DNA of 64,000 bases from CANJDH01 sp964443245 (GTDB taxonomy: Bacteria > Pseudomonadota > Gammaproteobacteria > Burkholderiales > JAEUOS01): assembly GCA_964443245.1 (NCBI GenBank), contig CAYUEG010000001.1, positions 1 to 64,000 of the forward strand, in the 5' to 3' direction. The position numbers were made by a program, and so were the translations under genes. Positions 47,420 through 56,280 of this stretch are shown here, one piece after another. Positions within the stretch are counted from its first letter, which is position 1, and each line of letters begins with the position of its first letter. The notes under the pieces are model-generated. The model was not told the DNA's origin. It did not search any database and saw only the letters and a list, made by a program, of their open reading frames with translations.

Positions 47420-48160
47420 CTACTTGTAGAAAAACTCCATCTTGGTGCCCGCGATCTCGATCACGTCGTGGTCGTTCAGTGGATGCGCCTGGGCGTCAAG
47501 CGCCTTGCCATTGACGACCGGGAAGGTCGCACCTTCCACGTGGGTGATGAAAAAGCCCTGCGGGCGGCGAGTGATGACGGCCACTTGCACACCCGGTTTG
47601 CCCAAGGTTGTCAGTGCCTTGGTGAGCACAAGTTCCTTGCCCACATTTGCACCCGACAACAGCTGGATTGCCCCCTGTTTCGCGGGCGCAGCGGCCGGGG
47701 CCGGGGCAGCAGCTGCCGCCGGGGCAGCCGCTGCGGCAGCCGGGCCTTTGACCGTACGGTCGTCATCGGCCTTGGCAGCCACCGGCGCGGCAGCAGCTGG
47801 GGCCGGCTTCGGCATCGAACCAGGACGCAACACCATCGTCTTTTCGAAATCGGCAGCAGCAGCAGCCTTTGGCGCCTCATTGATGTATTTGAGCTTGTAT
47901 TTGCCCAACTCAATGACGTCATTGGGTTGCAGGAAATGCTTCTTGATCGGCTGGCCGTTAACCAATGTTCCATTGGTCGACCCCAAGTCCTCCAGGAATG
48001 AGTCGTTGAGGATCGTCACGATGACCGCATGCTCGCCAGAGACAGCCAGATTGTCGATCTGGATGTCATTGTGCGGCTTGCGGCCGATCGTGGTGCGCTC
48101 CTTGCTCAGGGTAATTTCCTTGAGCACCAAGCCATCCATGCTGAGAATTAGCTTTGCCAT
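47420..48160 (-). CDS. protein with two FHA-type domains and Ala/Pro linker
   Basis: The protein (246 aa) has an N-terminal FHA domain with the phosphothreonine-binding pattern TTIGRKPHNDIQI, VSGEHAVI and STNGTLVNG. A low-complexity Ala/Pro linker (about 97-165) follows, then a second FHA-like domain (about 167-246, TTLGKPGVQVAVI, VVNGKAL) that lacks the canonical Ser-x-x-His. The linker carries EKTMVL (T108) and DDRTVKG (T136), possible phosphoacceptor sites. It lies between the PP2C phosphatase and the adenylate cyclase genes and probably reads the kinase output. AAAGGA precedes the ATG. Confidence 0.92.
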   Translation of the reverse strand: MAKLILSMDGLVLKEITLSKERTTIGRKPHNDIQIDNLAVSGEHAVIVTILNDSFLEDLGSTNGTLVNGQPIKKHFLQPNDVIELGKYKLKYINEAPKAAAAADFEKTMVLRPGSMPKPAPAAAAPVAAKADDDRTVKGPAAAAAAPAAAAAPAPAAAPAKQGAIQLLSGANVGKELVLTKALTTLGKPGVQVAVITRRPQGFFITHVEGATFPVVNGKALDAQAHPLNDHDVIEIAGTKMEFFYK

Positions 48161-48210
48161 AGCCCGATCCTTTTCTCTTTCACTTGTTATTGCATTTTGT
48201 TACAGCCAGT

Positions 48211-49041
48211 TTACTTGAACCATCCCAAGAACTTGCCAAACATCCCTTTTGCAGCCGGGTATTCCTTCAAAATCTTGACGAGTAGCACGGATACGTTATC
48301 ACGCCCGCCATTGTCGTTAGCCATCTGTACAAGCTGCTGCGCGGCCAGATTCAGATTTCCACCGAGCGACTCCAATGCCAGGCCGATTTCAGGGTCTTCC
48401 ACCATGTCGGACAAGCCGTCCGAGCAGAGCAGATAGATATCCCCGGGTTGGGTGTCGTAGTCGTGAATTTCAGGTTCTACCGTCGGGTCAATGCCGAGGG
48501 CGCGCGTGACCAGATTCTTGTTCTGGGAATGCTTCGCCTCTTCTTCCGTGATCATGCCGCTGTCAATCTGCTCCTGCAGCAATGAATGGTCCCGTGTAAC
48601 CTGCGAGAGGACACCATCACGCATTCGGTAAAGACGTGAATCGCCGATATGTGCAACCGTCATCCGGTTATCGTAAAAGACAGCCATCACCAGCGTGGTG
48701 CCCATCCCTGAGTATTGCGGTTGCGACTGGGACGCTGAATAAATTGACGTATTCGCCTTGGTGATCTGCTCGCGCAACATCCGCGCCGCCATGGTTCCCG
48801 CCTCCGCCCCCTGAGGGTCGGGTTCAAAGGGTGCATGCTGCGCCATGGCGGCCTGCAGTTCCGTCATCAGCACTGTTGTTGCCATACCGCTGGCGACTTC
48901 ACCAGCGTTGTAACCGCCCATGCCATCGGCCAGAATCGCCAACCCGTGGCGTACATCGTTCGCTATCGAGTCCTCGTTATGAGACCGCACCATACCCGGA
49001 TCGGTATGGCCGACGATCTCGATCGCGTCAGAAAGGCTCAT
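48211..49041 (-). CDS. PP2C-family protein serine/threonine phosphatase
   Basis: This 276-aa Stp/PrpC-type phosphatase has the metal-binding motifs RSHNEDSI, LADGMGGYNAGEVAS, HIGDSRLYR, CSDGLSDMV and GGRDNVSVLL. It is cytoplasmic, with no membrane segment. It follows the kinase gene by 8 nt, the standard kinase-phosphatase pairing, and should reverse the kinase's phosphorylations, possibly including those recognised by the next protein's FHA domain. Confidence 0.95.
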   Translation of the reverse strand: MSLSDAIEIVGHTDPGMVRSHNEDSIANDVRHGLAILADGMGGYNAGEVASGMATTVLMTELQAAMAQHAPFEPDPQGAEAGTMAARMLREQITKANTSIYSASQSQPQYSGMGTTLVMAVFYDNRMTVAHIGDSRLYRMRDGVLSQVTRDHSLLQEQIDSGMITEEEAKHSQNKNLVTRALGIDPTVEPEIHDYDTQPGDIYLLCSDGLSDMVEDPEIGLALESLGGNLNLAAQQLVQMANDNGGRDNVSVLLVKILKEYPAAKGMFGKFLGWFK

Positions 49042-49049
49042 GCTCGATC

Positions 49050-51866
49050 CTATAGGGAGATGTCTACGTCGTCATCCTTGCCAGCAGGTTTGGCACCTGC
49101 GGGTTTGGCGGCAGCACCACCCGCGGGAAGGATGACCGTCTTGTCGGCGTCTGACGTCGCGGCAGGCGCTGCCTGCATCTGCACGGTCCCGCCGGCGTGC
49201 GGATTCGGCGCAACCGGAGCCGCAGGAGCAGCAGGCTTGGGAGTCACGGGCCGCGCCGCCGGAATGTTCATGCCGGTTGACGATGCAGGATTCTCACCGA
49301 AGGGCCGGAGCGCGGCCGCGAACTCTTCGCCAGTCTGAAAGCGTTCATCGGCGTCCTTTGCCATGGCGCGCTTGAGCACCTCTGCAAGTCCTTCAGGCAC
49401 GTCCGGATTCAACGTGCGAACGTCTGCAGGTTCTTCATTCGCAATCTTGAACATCAACTGGGCCATCGAATCGCCAACAAACGGCAACCTGCCGGTCAGC
49501 ATCTGGTAAATGCTGACGGCAAGGGAGAACAAATCGGAACGCCCATCGACCTTCTTGCCCGAGAGTTGTTCGGGCGACATGTAAGACGGCGTACCGAGCA
49601 CCATCCCGGTCTTGGTCTTGGACGAGTCTGTGACCCGTGCGATACCGAAATCAGCGACCTTCGGGTTATCGCCCTCAAGGTCATACATGATGTTCGCCGG
49701 CTTGATGTCGCGGTGCACGACATTCTGGCGATGTGCGTATCCGAGTGCATCAGCGACTCTCGCAAAGATCGAGACCACGCGCGGAATTGGCAACAGCGAT
49801 TCCGGCTTGGTGTAGGGCACCAAATCCTGCCCTTTGAGCAATTCCATGGCGATGTAGCACAGGTCGTGCTCGTCGCCAGTGTCGTAAATGGTGACAATGT
49901 TCTGGTGATTGAGGCGGCCGGCGGTCTCTGCCTCGCGGAAGAAGCGCTCCTTTGCTTCCGCCAGTTCGTCTGCTTCGAACTCCTGGGAGAGCGCCATCGT
50001 CTTGATGGCAACCGAGCGACCGATCTTCGGATCCTTGCCGAGATAGACCACGCCCATGGCACCCTTGCCGAGTTCCTTCTCGATCTGGTACCTGCCCAGC
50101 ATGGGCTTCTCGCCCTGACCGGTCGCATCCAGGATGCTCGCATTGCTGCGACCGCTGGCACCGCCCAGAATCACCGTTTCAGAAAGGTTCTTGGCACGGG
50201 CGATCTTCTGCTCCAGATCCTTGTACTTCGGATCGTAGCCGTGCATGTGTTCATACACGGCCTGAGCCTTGTTGAATTGCCGCTTCCGCTCGAAATCGAG
50301 CGCCAGGTTGTACAGGTTGTCCATCAAGGCGCCGTCAAATGGCACTTTGCGAAACTTGTCAAACGCAATATCAAGCTGACCCTGCCCCTGAAACGCCAGA
50401 CCCAGCATGCGGTTTGACTCAGCAGACTCAACATCGGACTTCTGCTTGCCGGCCTCCGTCACGATGAAGCGTTTGGTGGTGAGCAAAAGATGACCAACGA
50501 GCAACAGCGTGGCCGGCACCATCAGCTGGATCCACATGCCTGCGGACGTCATCAGCAGAAAATGGACTACGAGCAAACCCGCAAGCAATCCAAGCGTGAT
50601 CAGTCCGGCAGGCTTGGCTTTCAGTTTTGGCAGCATCCCGATCAGGTAGGCAGCGATCAGAATGAATATCAGGAGCTCAACCCAGATCGCCCAGGTCGGC
50701 GCGACAAAAAAGTGCTCGGAAAGGATACTGGACACGGAGTGTGCCATTTTCTCCACCGGGGTCATCGCGGCCGAGATCGGCGTCGGAAAACTGGTACCGA
50801 CACCCGCCGCCGTGGGGCCGATCAGCACAATCTTGCCAGCGTAGTTCTCCGCCTTGATCTTCCCTGACAGCACGTCATAGAAGGAATCCAGCTGGAAGGC
50901 CTTTTTGCCGTCCCGATCCTTGTAGTAGTACGTGTACATCTGGTTCAGGGGATCTGTGGTAATGGCAAGCTTGCCGAGCTTGAGCTGCTCGCCCCAATTT
51001 ACCTTGATGTCGGAAATACCGAGATTGAGGCTCTTGGCAGCGATCATCACCGAGTAAGACGGGAAGTACCTGTCAAAGTACTGCACCACCAAGGGTTCGG
51101 TGCGTACGCCGCCATCGACGTCAGGCAAGTCGTTCAGATGTCCAAGACCCGCAGCTGCCGTACCCAATTGCTCAATCGGCAATTGAATGGCCGCAGAGGG
51201 AACCGCATTGCCCCCCTTGTCCTCAAACGAGCTCTTTTCGGTAAATTTCGGCAGGCTCTTGTCCGGCTTGCCGCGCGGGTCGCCCAGTGTAAACACCAGA
51301 GGCAACATGACATTGCCAGCCTTCGTGTAGCTTTCCGCAAGTCTGCGGTCGGTATTGAGCGCGACTTCGGCTTCCTTGAGCAAAGCACCGAATTGAGCCA
51401 GTTCCGCCGAACCCTGAACAGGTTGGGCCGCCGCTTCCACTGCAGGGGCCGACGTCACGGCCACTGCCCCGGGGACAGCGGGGGCCGCTTGGGCACCTGC
51501 CGGCTTTCCGCCGTACAGCTCGATCAACTTGTTGATGTAAACCAGACCGGGATCTTGCTGCGCTTCAAAGAAGAACACGGTGTTGCCGATAACCTTCACC
51601 TTTGCTCCGGCGAGCAAGTCGGTCATTTTGGCGTGGATGTCACGACTCCAGGGCCAACGGCCAATATTGTTGATGCTCTGGTCGTCAATCGCGATGATCG
51701 CGATTTGCTTGTTCGGCTCCTTGGAAGAAGCCTTGACCCCAAGATCGTAGGCTTTGCGCTCAAGGCTTTGCAGCAGGTCACCACCGCGCAAGAACAAAAA
51801 AACGAGCGCGATGACCACCCCCAGAAACCAATCTGATTTCCAGAAATCCGACTTGATTTTCGCCAT
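49050..51866 (-). CDS. CHASE2-domain membrane serine/threonine protein kinase
   Basis: The protein (938 aa) has a first transmembrane helix (about 13-27), a periplasmic CHASE2 sensor (about 30-380, GRWPWSRD), three transmembrane helices (about 391-464), a TPR-like juxtamembrane stretch (about 480-560) and a Hanks-type kinase domain (592-856): GKGAMG, VAIK (K622), HRDIKPAN (D720) and ADFGIAR (D739). A Pro/Ala-rich tail contains DKTVILPAG (T910), matching SETVILGG (T564) before the kinase. The ATG at 51866 has AGGAGG upstream; a longer frame to 51929 lacks this. It heads the eight-gene signalling operon. Confidence 0.95.
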   Translation of the reverse strand: MAKIKSDFWKSDWFLGVVIALVFLFLRGGDLLQSLERKAYDLGVKASSKEPNKQIAIIAIDDQSINNIGRWPWSRDIHAKMTDLLAGAKVKVIGNTVFFFEAQQDPGLVYINKLIELYGGKPAGAQAAPAVPGAVAVTSAPAVEAAAQPVQGSAELAQFGALLKEAEVALNTDRRLAESYTKAGNVMLPLVFTLGDPRGKPDKSLPKFTEKSSFEDKGGNAVPSAAIQLPIEQLGTAAAGLGHLNDLPDVDGGVRTEPLVVQYFDRYFPSYSVMIAAKSLNLGISDIKVNWGEQLKLGKLAITTDPLNQMYTYYYKDRDGKKAFQLDSFYDVLSGKIKAENYAGKIVLIGPTAAGVGTSFPTPISAAMTPVEKMAHSVSSILSEHFFVAPTWAIWVELLIFILIAAYLIGMLPKLKAKPAGLITLGLLAGLLVVHFLLMTSAGMWIQLMVPATLLLVGHLLLTTKRFIVTEAGKQKSDVESAESNRMLGLAFQGQGQLDIAFDKFRKVPFDGALMDNLYNLALDFERKRQFNKAQAVYEHMHGYDPKYKDLEQKIARAKNLSETVILGGASGRSNASILDATGQGEKPMLGRYQIEKELGKGAMGVVYLGKDPKIGRSVAIKTMALSQEFEADELAEAKERFFREAETAGRLNHQNIVTIYDTGDEHDLCYIAMELLKGQDLVPYTKPESLLPIPRVVSIFARVADALGYAHRQNVVHRDIKPANIMYDLEGDNPKVADFGIARVTDSSKTKTGMVLGTPSYMSPEQLSGKKVDGRSDLFSLAVSIYQMLTGRLPFVGDSMAQLMFKIANEEPADVRTLNPDVPEGLAEVLKRAMAKDADERFQTGEEFAAALRPFGENPASSTGMNIPAARPVTPKPAAPAAPVAPNPHAGGTVQMQAAPAATSDADKTVILPAGGAAAKPAGAKPAGKDDDVDISL

Positions 51867-52042
51867 CGTGTCCTCCTCGCGCTTGTGTTTTTCTCGCGGA
51901 ACGCGCCACTGCATCACTTCGGACTGCAACTACCTCGCCACGCCCTGATGAAGCCGCCAAACCGGCAAAGAGCAGGGCGTAACGCTCAAGATTCTACGGC
52001 AAAACTGGAAAAAAGAGGGAATTTCGCAAAATAAACAGCATG

Positions 52043-52072
52043 ATGATACGCATTCTTGTAGTTGACTATCAA
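52043..52072 (-). promoter_or_regulatory. candidate promoter of the kinase/cAMP/c-di-GMP operon
   Basis: On the minus strand TTGATA (52072-52067) and TATCAT (52048-52043) are 18 nt apart, about 180 nt before the kinase start. The region is AT-richer than its surroundings. The rest of the 315-nt space (51867-52181) holds the terC terminator and no gene I can support. Confidence 0.45.
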
Positions 52073-52106
52073 GAGCGTTTTGCTGGCAAATGTGCAAAAA
52101 CCCAAC

Positions 52107-52138
52107 AAAATGGCGGTATCCGGCCAACCGATACCGCC
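52107..52138 (-). terminator. rho-independent terminator of terC
   Basis: A 9-bp perfect stem (52130-52138 with 52112-52120, GGCGGTATC/GATACCGCC) with a 9-nt loop is followed on the minus strand by a short T run (52110-52107) and more T-rich sequence. It separates terC from the kinase operon. Confidence 0.7.
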
Positions 52139-52181
52139 ACAAAAGCAAATGCCCTGACCCTGCGACCCGGTGCCTGCAACC

Positions 52182-52868
52182 TTATGCCTTTTTGTGCGCC
52201 CGACCGGCAAGCCATTTGCCAACCACCACCACCAGCACCGCGCAGCCGATTTTCAGGCCATAGGTGAGCACGTTATTGTCCTCAAAGTGCGCCTTGATTG
52301 CCACATCATGCGATATGGCGTCGCCCGCCACCCATCCAATCAGGGCCGCGCCAAGTGTGACAATCACCGGGAAACGCTCCATCAGCTTGATCATCAGCGT
52401 GCTGCCAAACACGACCAACGGGATGCTGATCCCCAGACCGATGATCAGTAACGTGAAATCTCCCTTGGCAGCCAGCGCCACGGCAATCACATTATCCAGA
52501 CTCATCACAAGATCAGCGATCAGGATGGTCCGGACGGCGACCATGAGGTTGCCGCCCTCCTTGGCATGGCCGTCGCCTTCCCCTTCGCCACCTTCCTCGC
52601 TGATAAGTTGGTAGCCGATCCATAGCAGCAGGAGACCACCGATGATCTGCAGGTAGGGCAACTTGAGCAGATAGGCTGCAATAAACGTGAGAACAATCCG
52701 CAGCACGACGGCAGCGCCGGATCCCCAGGCAATTGCCATTTTTTGCTGCTTGGGCGGCAGTGAGCGTGCCGCCAATGCGATGACGACGGCGTTGTCGCCA
52801 GAAAGAATGATGTTGATCCAGACAATCTGACCCAGCGCGAGCCAGAATGCGGGGCTGTCAAAACTCAT
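52182..52868 (-). CDS. TerC-family integral membrane protein
   Basis: This 228-aa polytopic protein has the TerC hallmark acidic motifs in membrane helices, INIILSGDNAVVIALA near the N-terminus and MSLDNVIAVALA in the second half, and about seven hydrophobic segments. The family is linked to tellurite resistance and manganese export during metalation of secreted proteins; the role here is not certain. It follows sucD by 27 nt, a neighbour pair common in betaproteobacteria, and ends before a terminator. Confidence 0.92.
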   Translation of the reverse strand: MSFDSPAFWLALGQIVWINIILSGDNAVVIALAARSLPPKQQKMAIAWGSGAAVVLRIVLTFIAAYLLKLPYLQIIGGLLLLWIGYQLISEEGGEGEGDGHAKEGGNLMVAVRTILIADLVMSLDNVIAVALAAKGDFTLLIIGLGISIPLVVFGSTLMIKLMERFPVIVTLGAALIGWVAGDAISHDVAIKAHFEDNNVLTYGLKIGCAVLVVVVGKWLAGRAHKKA

Positions 52869-52895
52869 TTTTTTTCTCCGTTGTTTTTATGGAAA

Positions 52896-53792
52896 TCACT
52901 TCAGCGCCGCCAGCAGCAGTTTGCCCATTTCGGACGGGTTTTTGGTGGTCCGAATGCCACAGGCCTCCATGATGTCAAGCTTCGCCTGGGCCGTGTCGTC
53001 GCCCCCCGAAATCAACGCCCCCGCATGGCCCATGCGCTTGCCTGGCGGGGCAGTGACACCGGCAATGAATCCGACCAGTGGCTTTTTCATGTTGTCCTTG
53101 GCCCAGCGCGCGGCGTTGACCTCATCCGGGCCGCCGATCTCCCCGATCATGATGACCGCTTCGGTCTCCGGATCGTCGTTGAACAACTTGAGGACATCGA
53201 TATGCTTCAAGCCGTTGATCGGATCGCCACCGATTCCCACAGCGCTTGACTGACCCAAACCCAAGCCGGTGACCTGGCCAACCGCCTCGTAGGTCAGCGT
53301 ACCGGAGCGGCTGACGATGCCGATGCGCCCTTTACGGTGGATGTGGCCCGGCATGATGCCGATCTTGATCTCTTCGGGCGTAATCAAGCCTGGGCAATTC
53401 GGCCCAAGCAGGATGGTTTTCTTGCCACCCGCCGCTTCCTTGGCTTTCATGCGATTGCGAATCTCCAGCATGTCGCGCACCGGGATGCCTTCGGTGATGC
53501 AGATCGCGAGGTCAAGGTCTGCTTCACAGGCTTCCCAGATGGCAGCCGCAGCCCCTGCCGGGGGTACATAAATCACACTTACCGTGGCACCGGTTGCAGC
53601 TTTGGCATCGCTGACCGTCGCGTAAATCGGAATCCCCTCAAAGTCCTCACCCGCCTTTTTCGGATTGACGCCCGCTACAAAGCAATTCTTTCCGTTGGCG
53701 TAATCGCGGCAAGCACGGGTATGGAACTGTCCGGTCTTGCCCGTTATCCCCTGGGTAATGACCTTGGTATCTTTGTTGATCAAAATGCTCAT
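52896..53792 (-). CDS. sucD: succinyl-CoA synthetase alpha subunit
   Basis: This 298-aa subunit of the TCA-cycle enzyme converts succinyl-CoA to succinate with substrate-level ATP or GTP formation. It has the CoA-binding ITGKTGQFHT, LLGPNCPG and the phosphorylated histidine in GHAGALISGG. It lies 37 nt after sucC and forms the enzyme with that beta subunit. Confidence 0.98.
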   Translation of the reverse strand: MSILINKDTKVITQGITGKTGQFHTRACRDYANGKNCFVAGVNPKKAGEDFEGIPIYATVSDAKAATGATVSVIYVPPAGAAAAIWEACEADLDLAICITEGIPVRDMLEIRNRMKAKEAAGGKKTILLGPNCPGLITPEEIKIGIMPGHIHRKGRIGIVSRSGTLTYEAVGQVTGLGLGQSSAVGIGGDPINGLKHIDVLKLFNDDPETEAVIMIGEIGGPDEVNAARWAKDNMKKPLVGFIAGVTAPPGKRMGHAGALISGGDDTAQAKLDIMEACGIRTTKNPSEMGKLLLAALK

Positions 53793-53829
53793 GATGGTTT
53801 CCTGTTAGGCCATGCTCACTGGGCGGGGA

Positions 53830-54990
53830 TCACTTGACGGCCGCAACCACTTTGGTCGCGGCTTCGGCCATGGTGTCAGCGCTGATGATGGGCAGACCTG
53901 AATCGGCCAGTATCTTCTTGCCCAATTCCTCGTTGGTGCCCTTCATTCGGACAACCAGGGGAACAGACAGGCTCACCGCCTTGCAGGCTGCAACGACCCC
54001 TTCGGCAATCACGTCACAGCGCATGATCCCACCGAAGATATTCACCAGAATTGCCTTCAGATTCGGGTTCTTGAGCATGATCTTGAACGCCTCGGTGACC
54101 TTTTCGGCCGTCGCCCCTCCTCCAACGTCAAGAAAGTTCGCTGGCTCTCCACCAAACAACTTGATGGTGTCCATGGTTGCCATCGCCAATCCGGCACCAT
54201 TGACCAGACAACCGATATTGCCATCGAGTTGAATGTAGGCAAGGTCAAACTTCGAAGCTTCAATCTCGGCCGGGTCTTCCTCATCCAGATCGCGATAGGC
54301 GGTGATTTCGGGGTGCCGAAACAACGCGTTTGAATCAAAGTTGAACTTCGCATCCAGCGCCTTGATGCCGCCGTTGCCTTCCAGGATCAGGGGGTTGATC
54401 TCGGCCAGTGACGCGTCCGTGTCCATGTAGGTCGCGTACAGCTTTTTGAGAACGTCCACCGCCTGCGCCTGAGAGCCTGGCGGAACGCCGATCCCCTTTG
54501 CCAGTTCACCGGCCTGGGAGTCCGTCAAGCCCGTAGCGGGATCCACAAACACCTTGATGATCTTCTCCGGCGTGTTGTGCGCCACTTCCTCAATGTCCAT
54601 CCCGCCTTCACTGGAGGCCATCATCGCCACACGCTGCGTGCCGCGATCGGTGACCGCTGCGACGTAGTATTCCTTCTTGATGTCAGCGCCGTCTTCGATC
54701 AGGAGCCGCCTCACCTTCTGGCCCGAGGGCCCGGTCTGGTGAGTAACCAGTTGCATGCCAAGAATCTGGCTCGCTTTCTCCTTCACCTCCGCAATGGATT
54801 TGGCCACCTTGACGCCGCCGCCCTTGCCGCGTCCACCCGCGTGAATTTGCGCCTTGACCACCCAAACCGGCCCACCAAGCTGCTCCGCCGCCTTGACGGC
54901 CTCGTCAACCGAAAACGCCGGAATGCCTCGCGGCACCGGAACGCCGAACTTGCGCAAGATTTCCTTGCCTTGGTACTCGTGTATCTTCAA
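53830..54990 (-). CDS. sucC: succinyl-CoA synthetase beta subunit
   Basis: This 386-aa ATP-grasp subunit binds the nucleotide. Standard features are MKIHEYQGKEILRKFGV, AQIHAGGRGKGGGVK, EINPLIL and the VNIFGGIMRCDVIAEG loop. It is upstream of sucD. The 70-nt upstream gap contains no convincing promoter that I can name. Confidence 0.98.
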   Translation of the reverse strand: MKIHEYQGKEILRKFGVPVPRGIPAFSVDEAVKAAEQLGGPVWVVKAQIHAGGRGKGGGVKVAKSIAEVKEKASQILGMQLVTHQTGPSGQKVRRLLIEDGADIKKEYYVAAVTDRGTQRVAMMASSEGGMDIEEVAHNTPEKIIKVFVDPATGLTDSQAGELAKGIGVPPGSQAQAVDVLKKLYATYMDTDASLAEINPLILEGNGGIKALDAKFNFDSNALFRHPEITAYRDLDEEDPAEIEASKFDLAYIQLDGNIGCLVNGAGLAMATMDTIKLFGGEPANFLDVGGGATAEKVTEAFKIMLKNPNLKAILVNIFGGIMRCDVIAEGVVAACKAVSLSVPLVVRMKGTNEELGKKILADSGLPIISADTMAEAATKVVAAVK

Positions 54991-55060
54991 AGCGACCCCC
55001 TCGTCTTCAACACGCCGGCACGAAGCATATCCGGCAACCCAGAAAAATCATTAGCAAAGA

Positions 55061-55645
55061 TCAACCTGCCACCGCTTGCTGCGGGCGGTACCAGAGCGGG
55101 TAAAACTGCCTCACACTGTCCCCATCGCTTACGAGGGCGTGACAACGATCAAGCTGAAAAGGCTTTTCAGCCACGCCGTCCGTGCGAAGTGCGCTTACCC
55201 GTCCCGCAAACGCCTGAACTGCGGCAGTCGGCAAGATGGCAGCCAGTTCAGTCATGTGCGTGCATCCCCTGATCCCGCCAACCCGCTCCAGCGAGCGCTT
55301 GCGGAACCGATCAAGCAGATTCAGGCCGACCAACTGGGCATAACCCGACGAAGAACCTTCGCATGCACCAGGATAAGGCACCGCGCTGGTACCGGCAGCG
55401 ACGGCGACAACATCCAGGTTCCGGTTGATGGTGAAACATAGCGTCATGTCATGGATCGGGCTGCCAGCCCTGCGCAAACCTGACACCAAATCCAGATCCT
55501 GATCCTTGACGTCCAGGAGGCGCGCCTCAAGATCAAACAGACCGTCGGTTCTTTCGAAGGCTTCAATCGTGATCGAGCGAGTATGCATCCGGCTGCGATG
55601 GGGCGGTGTGCTTTTCGCACCCGTCGTGGAGCTGACGGCGGTCAT
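55061..55645 (-). CDS. DUF2889 domain protein
   Basis: This 194-aa protein has the DUF2889 pattern: MHTRSITIEAFERTDGLFDL, then EARLLDVKD, SPIHDMTLCFTIN and GGIRGCTHMTELA. The function is unknown. The ATG at 55645 is preferred; a GTG at 55684 and an ATG at 55588 are alternatives, and none has a strong ribosome binding site. Its place between recX and sucC is a recurring betaproteobacterial arrangement as I recall it. The 105-nt gap before it shows nothing notable. Confidence 0.85.
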   Translation of the reverse strand: MTAVSSTTGAKSTPPHRSRMHTRSITIEAFERTDGLFDLEARLLDVKDQDLDLVSGLRRAGSPIHDMTLCFTINRNLDVVAVAAGTSAVPYPGACEGSSSGYAQLVGLNLLDRFRKRSLERVGGIRGCTHMTELAAILPTAAVQAFAGRVSALRTDGVAEKPFQLDRCHALVSDGDSVRQFYPLWYRPQQAVAG

Positions 55646-55750
55646 GATCGGAGAAATAGCGAGGCGGCGAGCTCCAGGAAGCACGCCCAGAGGCTATCGA
55701 CAAAGACCTAAGATGTTAGCACAGGGGCTGTTTCGCCCTGCCCGCTCGGC

Positions 55751-56251
55751 TCAGCGACCGGTGGTCGGCTTGGCGCACGGGGGAACGACGGCGCGGATGG
55801 CGTCAGATCCAAATCCCCGGCTTTGCAGAAACCGCATTTGGCGGGCACGGCCAGCCGCGTCGCTGGCTGCTTCTCCGAACTTGCGGTTCCAAATCTCCCG
55901 GGCTCGGGCCACTTCGGAAGGACGCAACTGCGCCAGCACTGTGGACGCCAGTTCGCCATCAATACCTCTTGTGCGCAGTTCGCGTTCAACCGCCATGACG
56001 CCCATGCGCGCACCCTTCACGCGCGCCAAGCCGTGCGCCGTGCGCTCGTCGGAGAGCAGGTCGATGGAAGCCAGTTCGGCGAGGACTTCATCCACCATCT
56101 CGGTGTTCGGGCAGCGCCGCATCAACTTGGCCCGCAATTCGGTCGTCGAGTGTTCACGCCGCGCCAGGTACGCCACGGCCTTCGCGCGGACATCGGCGGA
56201 TGTCGTCAGCAATGGGGACGCGCCCTCGCGAGATGAGCGTCCCCATGCCAT
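55751..56251 (-). CDS. recX: regulatory protein RecX
   Basis: This 166-aa all-helical inhibitor and modulator of RecA filaments has RAKAVAYLARREHSTTELRAKL near the N-terminus, VLAELASIDLLSDERTA in the middle and RQMRFLQSRGFGSDAIR at the end, the three-repeat RecX pattern. The ATG at 56251 has GGAGG upstream; a longer frame runs into recA and is not real. It follows recA by 29 nt and shares its SOS control. Confidence 0.94.
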   Translation of the reverse strand: MAWGRSSREGASPLLTTSADVRAKAVAYLARREHSTTELRAKLMRRCPNTEMVDEVLAELASIDLLSDERTAHGLARVKGARMGVMAVERELRTRGIDGELASTVLAQLRPSEVARAREIWNRKFGEAASDAAGRARQMRFLQSRGFGSDAIRAVVPPCAKPTTGR

Positions 56252-56280
56252 TCCGCTTGCCTCCAGGATAGACGGCGGAA

